Assembly (NCBI GenBank): GCA_022747635.1
Contig: JAKTNV010000001.1
Location: 45,826,446 to 45,890,445, forward strand
Reading direction: 5' to 3'
Source: Hetaerina americana
Lineage: Eukaryota > Arthropoda > Insecta > Odonata > Calopterygidae
DNA: 64,000 nucleotides
Shown: positions 11,311-24,424 of the stretch, piece by piece
How the letters are laid out: each line of letters begins with the position of its first letter
How positions within the stretch are numbered: the stretch's first letter is position 1
Notes under the pieces: model-generated
The model's input: only the letters and a program-made list of their open reading frames with translations
Told to the model about the DNA's origin: nothing
Database searches by the model: none
Translations under genes and position numbers: made by a program

Positions 11311-14300
11311 GTAAGTATTTTTATAACGGTAAAGTGGAAGAAAAGGCGAGTTGAACAACGCAAAATTCCTGCAGAGTAAATGTTATATATTTTGATTCGT
11401 CGGAGTCATTCCACACGAAACAACCCATCGTTTAGTCGGTAACATGTTCGTGAGAAAAAGTTTTTTTGGTTTATGGAGTGACTACCGATATAAAAAACGA
11501 CTGATATTTATCGTTACTTTTTGCATTACTGTACCAGTTCCTAGGTTTGGATAACAAATATTAATCAAATAAGAAAATTTCCTTTCGTGCGGTGAGTAAA
11601 TTTGAAGATTTTCCATTGCACCTGCCTTAATTGTGTTTTTTCATTGTTTGCCAATGAATAACTTTCAAGTTTTATGTTTTATTCCTTTCGTTAAAGATGT
11701 GATCGGAAATCCCCCTATTCATTTATGAGGCAGTGATACATATAGATTAATTTGACTTTCTGTTTCTCAACAGGATTGCACTTTTTTCACCCGCAAGGAA
11801 ATTCTAAGGTAAATACATAACAGACCCAGGTGAATCTAGATGTTTTAAAGTACTTTTGATTAAAACTGACTCAAATTATACGACAACTTTACAGGGTACA
11901 TAAACGCTTTCGGGAGGTGAGTCCGGAATTAGTCCCAAAAACTATGACTGGTAATGAAGCAATGACAATCCAAGTTCCGCGCGAGAAAATGGAGACACTT
12001 CAAGAACTAAGAGTAAGAATTTAAGTATAGTATTTCCAAGCAAAAAAATAACGGCTAACACTTCACCAGTATGTCAAAAATCTATTTTTCCAACTAGCTC
12101 CTTTATTTCTAATGAGAGCAATTTTTATGATTGGAATTTCGTTATGAAATGGGATATATTATTTCCAATTATATTTGATTTTGAGGGTAAAATCAGATCT
12201 GGTTTAATTTAAGCAAGAAGAAGTATGTATCTCACTATTCCGAGTCGGGGTTGAATCTTAGACGAAACGCTATGCTGATTTCATGTGCGTTCCTTCTTAT
12301 AACATTCAGTAAGACACTTTGGCAAAAGGTTGTCTTGGTTAACGTGCGAAAGCGAATGCAAGGCATTTATAGCAAAAATATTTCATCAGCCCCAATAGGA
12401 ATTTAGAGGGAGAGTACAGGAGAGAATTGTAAAGCCCGAGTTCACCTCTCGGTTATTTAATGTGATTGTTGAGCCCTAATATCTGCCTCAAACCTTTCCA
12501 ACAGCTGAGAGTTCAATATTTCCACATGGAATAAAGAATCTATTTGTTTATACGTTCATATCTATCCAATATGAGGGTCTCAAAGTAAACAAATGATTGC
12601 ACTTTTAAGATTGGTTATGCCGTACAGGTAATTGGTTGATGGCCACACGTCTCCAGGGATGCTAGTACCAGAATAATACCTTAATAACGAATGCCAGAAT
12701 AAAGCTGTCGATGTGGTACATTGCACTGTTTTCAGAGAGACTAAGGAAAATCTCGTCTTCAACAAAGCAAGTTTAACGGGGTTTCATTATTTTCTTTTTG
12801 TGATGTGAAGCCACAAATGGTAAGGACATGGTTGCGAGGGAGAGGATCAGGGTAGAGCGGAGGGTGGACAAGCAGGTAGAGGTGTGTCGTTATGTTGGCT
12901 TGCTCTAACTATGCATTGTAAAAATAAACCGCAACAATCATATCATTTAACTCCCTCTCATTTGCTACAGATCGAGATAGATTTTTGTAATTATAGTAGC
13001 CCCTGATCCTGAGAGAATCACATAACAAGATGTGCTTATAATTCCAAGCACCAGTAGAACTTGTACATTTGCAAAATATTTCATAAGCCTTGTATCATGT
13101 TTACAAATAATATAATCAAAAAGTGTCTTTGATAGCAATCATCACCAATTTGAGTTATTTTTATGGAAGGGAAAAGGTAGGTTAGCAGCCATATTCACTG
13201 AGTTTTGGAATAAATGGGATTGTCCATGAAGGTGGAGGGATTCGTTCATAATTCAGGACCACTACCACAGATATCAACCCAGTCAGTTTTATAGAGGAAG
13301 GTAGATCTCACCCAATACTAAGCCATATGACATTTGGAATTCACACATCAGGGTACGGGGATAGTACCTACCTCTGTACTGAAGATCTGGTACCCAAAAA
13401 ACCACAAGCTTGAGTGAAGCTGAAGGTGCACAGAGACGTCCCCAGGAATTAAACCTGGGACCTGACATCAGCAGTCCAGCACTCTACCCATTGGACTACT
13501 GAATCCTCTTATTCAAGGCAAAGATTGGTTGGCTGATATCTGATTCAAGAAGACAAGAAAATACATATTATGAAAGTATTTGCCTCAAGTCAACGTTAAA
13601 CCCAGTCAATGTTTTACCTACCTAGGCAAATGAGTTCATATTACTAGAGGCTAAAGGTTAATAAAAGGAATGAACATTGTAGCCATTGCTCACCAAAACT
13701 AAGGATATAAGGACAAGTAACCTACCTATTGTGATCACCTTTTAACTGAAACCCAGTTGGATAAGAATTGATGAATAATTAAGTTTACATCATTATTAGG
13801 AGTCAATAATGATATGCTAACTTAGTGGACAAAGTATTTGGCTGCTTACTATAGGGTTCTCAGATTATCTAGAGGATCTATTATAAAATCTCAAAGATTA
13901 AGTCTCCAACTAAACTATGATGTATGGTGTTCCAGATGCCATTAATATACCCTTGTCTTGTTGTACCATTCTTCAATAAGTACACAGTGAATTTAGTACA
14001 TTTTATCCTGGAGCTACCTGGATTAATTGCATTGCCTACAAACATCAGAATACCTGCAATTTTTGTAAAATACTAGTACAGACAGACACTAAAAACCTCA
14101 CCCTCCTTCCTCAGGAGAATCCTTTCCGGAGAAGAATCTGTGAAGTGTTCTCTCGAGATGGCTCTGGAGACATGACATTTGAAGATTTTTTAGACCTTTT
14201 ATCAGTATTTAGTGAGCAGGCACCACGTGATATCAAGGTTTTATATGCCTTTCGGATTTATGGTAAGTATTCCTCACAGAGTGCATGCATCATTATTTAA

Positions 14301-17300
14301 ATTTTAGCATTTTTATGTTGAAATGTTTGTGTAAAAATTACATATAAGTGGTACTGTTCAAAAATAAACTAGTTTTTTAAATGAATATATAGTTTTCAAA
14401 ATTCTCTAATCATATTTAGTTTTGTGTATAATTTTCTATAATATTTACAGTATTCTTCTAATATGTGACTACCGGCTAGCATGTGATATACCACCATGAT
14501 TTTAATCACTACTTCCTGACAGTGATCTACTCTTATCTCTAGATCAATAAAATAATCTTAAGGACTGGATATTATTTATTTTCACATTTGCGGAAAGATT
14601 ATATTTATCAAATGAATGCTATTAAAAGTTTTGAAGTGGTGTACTTTGAAGTGTTGTTATCATATTTTACTGATTTGGATTTAATTAAAATTTTCATGCA
14701 TAAAAATGCTGAAGAAAAGAAAAAATATGGAAAAAACTGAAAAAAGTAATGCTACAAAGCTTTTATATCATTAAAAAAATCAGCAAATAAACCTTGAGAT
14801 TTATTCCTCATTGTTTGGCAGCAGCATTCATCTAGGTACCACCGGAGTGGCAGTTGCCTCATTTTTCTCGATATTTTTATACTAGTATCATATTCTTATT
14901 GGCTATGAGCATTTGATTGCCTGTGTATTGATTCCTGAATCATTATTCACATAATTTTGTTGGTGATTCACATTTTTATGAAGAAATCCAAGCTTTTTTA
15001 AAAAAGAGTTGGCTGGTCACTCTCCTGAAATCAATTTCTTTGCCAAATGTTAGTATCCTCACAAACGGCCGGCCATGGTTAAGCATTAGGATGGGTAAAC
15101 TATTTCAAAACTTACTTATTTAAGTATACAAAGCAGGGTTAATATCAGCACAATAAAGGTGTCCTATAGTTCTCTGCTATAGGGTTGCAGGAGGTAGATC
15201 ACATATTGGAGGAATACCATTCTTACTTAACACTTTCTGACCCTCAAAGTTTCACTTTAACCAATGATTTGATAGAAACCTAAATGAGCTTTCTTTGCTG
15301 ACTCCATCGATTTTGTAATCAAAGGCACACAAATCTTTTCATTGATTGAATGATCAAAGGCTGTTGAGCAAAGGACCCTAATACATATTCTAGGGGAGAA
15401 CAAGGTTAAATGTTAACTGTCTCCTCGAGTTAAATTTTTTAACTCGAGGAGATTGCTTATCTCTATACTAACAATAGATAATTCTTAACTACCCCAATCG
15501 TCTTCATGTAGCATTAAATAAATTACTTTCTACTGGAGGTCAAACAGCCTTCCTTACCATGTCCATAACCATCCTTCCATATGTCCATAACCATTAGTTG
15601 AACCTTAAAAGAATAGAAAATAATATACATGCATGTCGATGTTTGATGAAACAAAAGATGTGAAAATTAAGTACAGGTGTCCCCTACTTTACACTAGAGG
15701 TATGTTCTAAAAATTCCCATGCAAAATAAATTCATGTTTTCTTGATATAAAATAACCCTATTAATAGCATTATTGACTAGTTTAAATGGGTTAAAAGGAT
15801 TTGGCCATGTAAAGCACTGCTGACCAGTTTATTTATGTTATTTTGCAGGATAATGCAATACACATCAACAAAAAGTAATTGTTTGGACTACATTCAGAAA
15901 AACAGCATAATATATAAATAAATGAACTTCAATAATTTCTACAAAATTCTTAAACAATCTTTGTTACACAATGAAAATGTGAATCTGAATTCTTAAAAAT
16001 AAAGTAATGATTCTACTGTGGTGGGATAATTTTAAACAGCAGTATAAATTAGAAATTACAAAGTTAGTTTGTATTTCACAGTGGAGTTGTGTTGAATACA
16101 AAGTTATACTACTATGTTTTTAAGCTTTTCAATAAATTTTATCATTCAACCGACTATAAAAAATGGGACATTTATACCTAACTATACATACTTCATTGTG
16201 ATTGCTGAATGATTGGGATCATTATTATAGTGAGATGAACACTTAACCAAGCATTATGATTTTAAATTTAAATTGAGTAACTTTTAAATTGGAATACTGG
16301 CTGTGATGCTTTACATTTCTATGTATCAGTAATATTTGTTTGCAAAGATTTTTTTCTCAACTATAATTAGTAGTCAGTGCACAAAACAAATAACTTACAT
16401 AGTGGCAGGTTTCTCACCCTAAAATTTAAAATTGATTGTTTTTTTCAACTTTACTTTGATTTCTTCCTTTTTAATACAAAGGAATCCTCTTATAATAGAG
16501 TCTGTAGACAAAGAACCGATATTAAATGAAACTGTACATTCCCGGGAAACTTGCCAGGTGACATTTGTATTCCCCATGTCATATAATAAATATGAAATTG
16601 ACCCTTGAAAGAATTAGTTGGATGAATCAGTAATTGGCCAGTATTGTTTGCCAAAAATATCATATCGGATACTTTAACGTTATTGTCACTGAAATGGCAA
16701 AATTAAAATCCATGATGCAGTAATCAATATATCCAAAAAATATTTGTCCTGATAAATTAAATCAGTTCCATACATTCCAGGATGAAGAATCAGTACTAGC
16801 TCATCATATTTTTACTTGACATCTCTTCATCAAATTTACTAAAATAAACTAGATAATCAGTTTGGGTTCAGGAAGGGAAGACATGCATGTGATGCCATAG
16901 CAGTAATGAGGGCACTAAGATAAAGGAACAAAGAGTACAATCAGGATTTATATATTTGTTTTGTGGATTTCAAAAATGCATTCAATAAGGTAAATTTGAT
17001 AATATTTAAAAATTTAATACATCAGGTAAGAAAATATTTGAGGGATAGGTGACTTATCTGCAACCTATACATTTCTCAGACTACTCAGGTGGTGGATGGG
17101 GAGTTGGGATGGGCAGTGCTAGGAAAAGGGGTAAGACAGGAGTGCCCAGTGGCAGGTGAATAAGTAAGAATATAAGAGAGGTGAGTAAGACAGAGATGTC
17201 CACCATCATCTGTTATCTTCAACATATGTGCAGAAATAATGGTGAAGGAGGCATGAGAAGGGTTAAAGGTGGAAGTGATAGTAGGTAAGTTCATAGAATC

Positions 17301-18791
17301 AGATCGGTGAACTATCAAGCTTTAGTTAGTCAGTCAGCCAAGGGTTTAGAACAATTGCTGGATGCATTAGAAAATGAATATATTTAAGAATGGGATGAAG
17401 ATCAAAGCAAACAAAAGAAAAGCTGTTTGAGTTTCGAACAGTTGACCTGTCTTGAACCAGGATGGTCAAAGTAGTAAGGACATTAAATAAAGACTAGGAA
17501 ATGCTTTAGGTAAAAAAGTGTCCACAAAATGGAAGGCATTGGTGACAGGGATGTTGAGTAAGAATTTTAAGAAAATATTGGTGAAAAATTTGATATGGAT
17601 CATAGTTTTGTGTGATGCAGAAACTTGATAATTGAATGCAAATGATAGTTATAGATTGGAGGCTTTTGCAGTGTTATTGTGGATAAGAATGGAAAAGTAA
17701 AATGGACAGAAAAGACAACAAATGAAGTACTGGTCATGGTAGGGGAAGCAAGAGGACTGTTGGGAGAAATCCAAAGGAAGGTGGACAGGTGGATAGGTGG
17801 ACGGAGAGCATTTTGACTGATGTGGAATGATGATGACTGTGATAGAGGAGAGAACATTAGGCAAGCAACTTAGCAGGAGGAGAAGGATAGGCATATTTGG
17901 TGGAATGAAGGGACATAGGACGTATGTGGAATTGCAGAGGGGTTAATTGTAACATAGTGTCAGATTGTGTCTTGATAGGTGACCCTAATAAATGTTTGGG
18001 TATTAAGTTGGCTGCCATTTATAACCAATCTTAAATGGATGACTACAAATAAAAATATTATGGAGGAGCTAATTTTAATGGCAGATCAAGACTAATAAGG
18101 TAGTTAGTTGCATGGTAAAATTCCAGACTTTTGCTCCTTCAAACCTAAAAAGCAATCCTTGCATTAATGTGTACAACAGTCTATCTGCCTCCAACCTTTC
18201 ATTTTGGACTCTATGACCAATGATAATATGAACTGGATAGCTGATGAATGTGGTATGTAATGAGGATAAGAATAATAACTTAAATCTGACAGATTTTTTT
18301 CCCATTCTAAAATTGGAAAACTGGATGCCATTCTTCTTAAAAAGTCAGATTGAAATACTTTGCCATTCTATTTTAAAACACGTAAATTAGGTACACAAAT
18401 GTGAAGGCAGCTAAATTAATATGATATGCACTTTGAGCTATGTAGAATGTCAACACTAAAAGAATGACTCTAAAACCTTCAGCTTTCCTTTGTAAATACT
18501 ATGCCCTCAATTTTGCAGGATCCATTGCTATATTAATATGCTTAATATTTTACTTAACATTTTCATCCAATAGATTTTGATGGTGATGACCATATTGGGC
18601 CAAGTGATCTTGAACAAACACTGAAGTTACTAACAAGGAGTGAACTAGCTCCAGAAGAAGTCACTCAAGTCTGTGAAAAAGTAGTAGAGGAATGTGATGT
18701 TGATGGTGATGGAAAACTGTCATTCATGGAATTTGAACATGTTATCACTAGAGCTCCAGATTTCCTATCTACATTTCATATTAGAATATAA
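11260..18791 (+). CDS. Cib2: CIB2-type calcium/integrin-binding EF-hand protein, complete 5-exon CDS
   Basis: Spliced CDS join(11260..11310, 11774..11808, 11895..12012, 14115..14262, 18574..18791) is 570 nt and encodes 189 residues. All four introns are GT-AG and in phase. The protein starts MGNK, a likely N-myristoylation site, and ends in the CIB-typical helix [14 protein letters not shown]-hand 3 loop is residues 118-129 ([12 protein letters not shown], ending in Asp as in CIB proteins). EF-hand 4 loop is residues 159-170 ([12 protein letters not shown], canonical). The two N-terminal EF-hands are degenerate. Length is close to vertebrate CIB2 (187). CIB2 proteins are small cytosolic or membrane-associated Ca2+/Mg2+ sensors. 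They bind integrin tails and are auxiliary subunits of TMC mechanotransduction channels; fly Cib2 acts in photoreceptors. Family assignment is firm. CIB2 rather than CIB1/3 rests on the N-terminus and C-terminal helix, recalled rather than aligned. Confidence 0.95.
11774..11808 (+). CDS. Cib2: Cib2 exon 2
   Basis: A 35-nt exon after acceptor CAACAG. It encodes [11 protein letters not shown] plus two bases of an Arg codon, then donor GTAAAT. This is the conserved CIB segment just after the N-terminal helix. Intron 2 is only 86 nt. Confidence 0.93.
11895..12012 (+). CDS. Cib2: Cib2 exon 3
   Basis: Acceptor TTTACAG; the exon completes Arg29 and encodes residues 30-68, ending LQELR, then donor GTAAGA. 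It covers the first, non-Ca2+-binding EF-hand and the VP...I.VP segment typical of CIB2. It lacks the acidic loop residues, as expected for EF1 of this family. Confidence 0.94.
13273..13505 (-). mobile_element. SINE-A copy in Cib2 intron 3
   Basis: Its minus strand starts with a tRNA-like head (GTAGTCCAATGGGTAGAGTG as A-box region, GGTTTAATTCC as B-box region). The body ends at TATCAACCC. It matches the copy at 50387-50648 over its whole length with many substitutions, so it is an old insertion. It is antisense to Cib2. Confidence 0.8.
14115..14262 (+). CDS. Cib2: Cib2 exon 4
   Basis: Acceptor CCTCAG; encodes residues 69-117, starting [20 protein letters not shown], then donor GTAAGT. It contains the degenerate EF-hand 2 ([13 protein letters not shown]) and the AF.IYD helix leading into EF-hand 3. 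The intron before it (2.1 kb) carries a SINE. Confidence 0.95.
15420..15452. repeat. Perfect 15-bp inverted repeat
   Basis: CTCCTCGAGTTAAA and TTTAACTCGAGGAG form perfect arms around a 3-nt loop, extended by one outer T-A pair. It lies inside Cib2 intron 4. Perfect arms in this decayed surrounding suggest recent origin or constraint. No mobile-element flanks were found. Confidence 0.85.
16850..17950 (+). mobile_element. LINE family L, decayed copy in Cib2 intron 4
   Basis: Same strand as Cib2. The reverse transcriptase can be read with stops: [20 protein letters not shown], then [14 protein letters not shown] (motif A), [10 protein letters not shown] (motif B region), [10 protein letters not shown], then the C-terminal region [26 protein letters not shown] and [20 protein letters not shown]. 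It covers more of the RT domain than the other copies. The active-site YADD region is deleted or unreadable. Confidence 0.88.
18574..18791 (+). CDS. Cib2: Cib2 exon 5, with stop
   Basis: Acceptor CCAATAG; completes Asp118 and encodes residues 119-189, with TAA at 18789-18791. It holds both functional Ca2+/Mg2+ loops (EF3 and EF4) and the C-terminal helix HIRI that folds into the hydrophobic pocket in CIB structures. The preceding intron is 4.3 kb and contains a dead LINE. Confidence 0.95.
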
Positions 18792-18966
18792 AGTGACTGA
18801 ACTTTTGTTAATTGATATAGTTGACACCCCTGTATTATCTTGCTACTAAAAATAGGTTTGCATGTTGTTCAACTTCCACCCATTAACTGGAGAACTTTAA
18901 ACTATGATCTGGCAGAAAATAATTTTTCTGTAAAGTTGAAACTGTAGCATAATTTTGCAGGAATTA

Positions 18967-18972
18967 AATAAA
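18967..18972 (+). terminator. Cib2: Cib2 poly(A) signal candidate
   Basis: A canonical AATAAA lies 176 nt after the stop codon. It is the first clear signal downstream and would give a short 3' UTR. Other AATAAA-like sites occur in this AT-rich DNA (for example near 19190), so end use is inferred. Confidence 0.55.
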
Positions 18973-21900
18973 TTGCCATTAGAATGACAAATGGAAAAGA
19001 AATTGTTTATTTATAGCTAAGGAAAAGTGCAAGAGCAAAATATAGAGATACACATATAGACAACTAATTGCAAGTGAAATATAATTCTTTAAAATTTGAC
19101 AATTTACATTTACATTTTATGCCTTGGAATGTACTCAAGTAGGTATTCCTAAAAGAAGATGTTTTATCACCAGCTAATTAGCAGTCCAAAATAAAAATGT
19201 TTCATTTAGTAGAGACATTAGTATGAATGCTGGCAGAACAGAAAAGAAACAAAATTCAATTAAGGTTCAACATATTAAACAAAGGATATGCAACACTTGA
19301 GTAATAGATTAAAGTGTATCATAAGAGAATAATTAATGAGAATATATGTTAATCTTATGCTAATGTGTGGTCAAGTACGCAATTATTACTTGCATGGTAC
19401 AAATCTACATACCCATTTAACAACATAACTTCAGGAGTAATATTATTTTCCAAACTAGTCCATTGTGAGAGATGTTCCTCGAAGGTATGAAACCCAACAC
19501 ATCTAACTAATTCCATTATGATACATAGTTACAAACAAGTTACATATATTCTAAAGTTTGGGATAGTAAAATAATTAAGCAACTGGATGTTCCTAATTAT
19601 TTTAATTAAATAAATAATGATAAATTATTACATTTGCACTACTGTTTATTCATATTAACTTCTCAGGTTAATCAATACAGAAATCAATAAAATAAAATTA
19701 TTATCTGTTATTCTAAAATAAAAACATTATAACTTTTACCATTGGTCTGATGCAGAGGAGCTGAATCAAGAATTTAGGCAGTGAAAGTCCTTGCCATGTT
19801 TTTACATCATTTCATTTCATGTTCACACGGTTACGGACTATTTAATGTCACATTATTATAATAGTAGTTCTCATGGAACAAATTTAATATTTAAACAATA
19901 TGCCTAAATATTAAACATATCAACCTCAAACAAAATACCTTCCCTTTAATATGATAATGCTATGGGTACTAACTACTTGCACAGCCTCAGTAATCCATCA
20001 CTAGTCTTGCATCTCTTTTCCTCACTTCAAACTCAGCCAAACATCTCAACAAACCATGGATAAATCAAGGATAAATGCATATGAAAATGAAATTAGTTCA
20101 CATTTGTTGATTATGAAATTTGTGCATTTGCACTCTGAAAATTTGATACCCCCCAAAATTTCCTCTCTTTGCCTCCATATAATTTGTTTAATCCAGTTAG
20201 TGTACAAAAATGTCATCAAATGATTACTCATGCACACAAAAATTCACTACTATCCCTGACCATAATGCAATAAGAATGTAGAGGTCCTGTTTGTCATACC
20301 TAACTGTTTCCATATTTGGTATTAGAAAGCTAGGTACTAATGGCAACTCATTTCCAGCACATTCAACACATTCAATGTAGATAGTATATAACATGATCTT
20401 TCAATTCTTAAAAGGTGTGAGAACATTCAAAGTGTGAGGGGATTGAAACCATACATGTATAGTATCAACTGCCAAAGAAGAATGGCAGCTAACATATGTG
20501 CCACATGCATGTGTGAGAGTGGCAGATTTCACCTGTGACATGGGTAATTGAGCAGCTGTATGAATATCCTGCCCACCACAGGGTAGAGGTCACCATAAAT
20601 TACAAATACTATACCAATCTCTTAGAATATGTGAAAGCACTGAGAAAAATAAAAGAATACAACTATGAAACCAGAAATCAAATATGCAGTAAAACAAGGA
20701 ACCATTCTCAGAAATCACAAAAAATTTTGAAAAAAGCAATGTTAAATGTCTGCTCTTTCCTTTCTATATCATTTCACACTTCTCATACTTTCCACATAGG
20801 TACATTAAATATATGAAGTTGAAACTTTACCTTCACTCATTCATTCTTGACATGACAGATTTATTATCCATATAGATACCCCCTTGATAATTTTGGATGG
20901 CTTTGAGGAGACTCCAACCTCCTGATAAGGACTTCATAATCCCATGGACTCATGGCACTTTGAACCCCAATTTTTATTTTATAGTTTGTTGCCATCATTT
21001 TTTCACATCACTCCAACAATCATTACATATTGCAATAAATATAATTCATTAATTCTGTGATGCTAACAGCCAAAAGCAATACTGCAGAATAAGAGTCTAG
21101 AGAGTCTGAAGGTCAATCTTGCACCATAATGTTTCAATTTATGGTGTCTGGATCGGTAAATTATTGCTGGAGAGCATATCTTCTGCAAGTTTACCATTGA
21201 AAAGCTGATAAATCCATCAACATTGAAATTTGTGACACATTAATTTAATGAAATGAGATACGTTTTCATTTTCAGGCATCTACTGACAACATTGATATTG
21301 AAATAATCCACAAAGCCCATAATATTTAACCTACTTTCCATCAATTTTGTGACATATTTTAAAGAATCTAGCAATTTGGCACTTCTGATTCGATAGGTTC
21401 TTATTCTGTTGTAGCTTCAAATCTGTTATCTTTTATCAGTGAAAATTAATCAATTGTGCTCTTTATTTTCAGAGAGCATTGGTATTGGTAGAGTACTCAT
21501 AAATGAGTATGCATCACCATTATGTAATTATTTAATATAGATATATGCAATCCATTACTAGTTCATTGGTGGTTGCCTATGAACAACAGTCACTTCATAA
21601 GCACTAGCCAACACACATTTTTTGTAGATAATTATACTTAAATAAACCATATAAAGGAAAGGAAATTCACATTTTACAATTTTCTGTACAATTAGGGCTT
21701 TTAGATGATAAGGTACCTATAGACTTGTCAGTCACCCATGTGGAAGGCAAACGTGGGCAAGCATTTTGTCTCCTCAGGTGCACAGCTAAAAACATTATTT
21801 TTCTAAAAAATAATTTTTCTCTACCTTTTACATATGCATTAGCATTAGCAAATTTAGATACACATTATGTCCTTCATTTAAAAAAAAAACATATCCAAGG

Positions 21901-23992
21901 GACTAAGTGCAGAAGTGACTTCATACTGAAACGATAGCAGGTAAATGAGCAATGAATGGCATTGACAAGGATCATCGGAATGAACAATGACTGTTGACAT
22001 GTTATAAAACTCATGAAATTTGTTTTAATGTGTTGAAAATGTGGTGCATACATAATGTAGACAATGGAAATGCCAGAGATATTTTTAATGAAATCATATT
22101 CATCATGTAAGATTGAAATAAAATGCACAGGAGAAAAACAAAATATTGTCATTGTGTACCAATGAAATATTTTAGGAATAACATTAGGTTTATTGTCAAC
22201 ATAAATGGGAATACAAAATGCAGTGACCAACCACATTTGCCTTCCATAAAGATCAAAATACATGTTATGTCCACTGAAATTCATCAAACTATCAGAAACA
22301 CTTGATGGACATGAACTTCATTTAATTTTCAATTGTATCAAATTAATTGCCACACTAAAATACATTCACAAATTTTGCGTTGGTCCTATTGTTGCCCTCA
22401 TGAATTAAGAGAATTAGATGTGTATATAATATAAATACCTTATTTTTTGTCTTCAAGAATCCATCAGAGGTCTTAGGTAAAGCTACATTTTTAGGACAGT
22501 GTAATGCTTTCCCAGCTTACAACTCTACTTCTTCATATAAATATTAAAAATATATAAAAGATGATGATCAATGGAAATAAACTTAAAGGAAATTAATTGC
22601 AGTTGTGTGCCAAGAAATCTCTAATCCAAGGGAAAAAATTATAATAGCTGCCTTAGAGTTCTCTCTTCTATTGATGAACTTAATTTGCTAAAAATGCAAA
22701 TGATCACAAAATATTATACTGTCAAATAACTAAGATATAAATGTAAATTGTGAGTGTAGAGGCAAATATTTCAGTCTTTTTACACTTACCAATTGTAGTA
22801 AGTATGTAGTATTCATGACTTGTGATACAATACTGCTCAAGATTATGCAAGTAATACACTCAGTAATATCACCTTTTGTACAACCATGAACAGCAAGCAT
22901 AGTCCAGCACAGTATCTGACATTAAAAACCGTTATTTTTACAAGTTATACATCAGTAAAACACATTAAAAAGGATCTAATTTAGCTAACCAATTAGAACC
23001 AATTCCTATGAAAATTTCAGAGCATCACTGCAATACATTACGAGAAAAAAGAAAGTACATATGCCTCAGTCAAATCTATAAAAGTTTGAGGTTAAGTAAT
23101 GTACCAATATATAAATCCACCCTGTTCCACTTTGGCAGTTGAAATGAAATGTTGATGCCTGCAAAAATGGCACTTCATTAAAAATATTCCAATTGCAAAA
23201 ATAAATTGCTAACCCTACCACCCATATCAATTTAATGGTGTGAACAAAAAAAAGTATTTAAAAATAAGCACATTTTACTTCGCATATCTTTCTTAAAAAA
23301 TATATGAAAATGTTGACTATCAGAATACTACAAATGTAAACATACTAAATAATAAAATTTATGTTCAACAAAGCAACTTCATTTGTAAAAAATTATTCAT
23401 CTTAGGAAATAATTAACAAAATTCACACCCTGCTCAACTCTTTTTTTTTCTCTTGTCAATGTCTGAAAATCTTATTATCACTTTGCAGTGTACAATAACA
23501 AGTAACAATATTTATATTGTCTATTCCATTTGACATATGCTATAATAGGCCGAACAACTTCATAATCACTTACTCCACAAAATATGTTAACAATTGGAGT
23601 CCTTTTCAGTTGCAGTCATTGACTCCAAAACAGAATGTTACCATCCTCCTTTTGAAAACTATAACGGTGTGCCTGTGGGTTCCGGACGGAGGACGCAATG
23701 GACACCGTGGGAAATAAGATCACTGGTTCTCCGTCAATACTTCAAGCTCTTTACTTCCATTTCCAATAGTTTTCTGAACATACACTCATTTTCAGACTGT
23801 TTAAAACAATAACTATGGGCAGATGTTGGCTGCAGCCTAGCATGTGCATTGATCTTAGACATGCTACATATGTCTAGAGAGCCTAGTTCCTTATTCCCTT
23901 CCGATGGGAAGAAAAAAGTTTCTGAGACTTTTATGAAAATAAGAAATATTTAATGAGCAACAGATAGTTTCTATTCGGGAGTGTGAGTTATT
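18973..23992. other. Convergent intergenic region
   Basis: About 5 kb of AT-rich DNA between the 3' ends of Cib2 and the tail-anchored gene. It contains no domain-bearing frame. The longest open frame (21874-22287, minus, 137 codons) has no recognised motif and is probably chance. Confidence 0.6.
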
Positions 23993-23998
23993 TTTATT
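23993..23998 (-). terminator. Poly(A) signal candidate for the tail-anchored gene
   Basis: TTTATT on the + strand reads AATAAA on the minus strand, about 310 nt after the stop codon at 24305. It is a plausible 3' end, but AT-rich DNA makes chance matches common. Confidence 0.4.
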
Positions 23999-24304
23999 GT
24001 ATTTAATTTTAATAACACTGCTTCAGAACACTTGTTTCCTACACATGGCCTAAATTATTAATTCACCACTAGAGCACTTGGGACATGGGAAGGTAGGTTA
24101 TTTTTTGCATGATACAGAAACATGAAGACACAGAGAGACAGGTATACATAGAAGAAGTAGTATTGTGCGTACATTTGAAGTTGGAGACCGCCAGGCTTGA
24201 GCACTTTTGAATAACTTTTGAAGTCCCAACTGGAAGCACCTGGATTCACCCTTGCTTTCCCAATTCTTACATTCCCAACTAGGCCAACTGATTATCTCGA
24301 GTAA

Positions 24305-24424
24305 TCAAAACACTACAGCTATCGTAATTCCAAGTATCGCTGCCACTGATAAAATGCACACAAGGGACACAACTACCCAGCAGAGACATCGTCGCTGTTG
24401 AATAGTCATACCAGAGTCACCAGC
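24305..24424 (-). CDS. Tail-anchored gene, last exon with membrane segment
   Basis: Acceptor CTTTTAG; the exon encodes AGDSGMTIQQRRCLCW and a strongly hydrophobic run (VVVSLVCILSVAAILGI...), with TGA at 24305-24307 straight after IAVVF. Phase 0 matches the previous donor. The Arg-Arg-Cys pair before the membrane segment is a typical cytosolic-side flank and could be palmitoylated. Confidence 0.75.
   Translation of the reverse strand, partial: AGDSGMTIQQRRCLCWVVVSLVCILSVAAILGITIAVVF

Larger units (their letters stand above)
11311..14114 (+). other. Cib2 introns 1-3
   Basis: Introns 1 (11311-11773) and 2 (11809-11894) hold nothing recognisable. Intron 3 (12013-14114) contains the SINE-A copy at 13273-13505 and otherwise unannotated AT-rich sequence. 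Confidence 0.8.
14263..18573 (+). other. Cib2 intron 4
   Basis: A 4.3-kb intron. It contains a near-perfect inverted repeat at 15420-15452 and a decayed LINE on the same strand at about 16850-17950. The remainder is AT-rich with no recognised coding sequence. Confidence 0.8.

Noticed and set aside
21874..22287. 137-codon minus frame in the convergent intergenic region
   Set aside because: His/Phe/Ile-rich translation of AT-rich DNA with no recognisable motif; no promoter or splice evidence.
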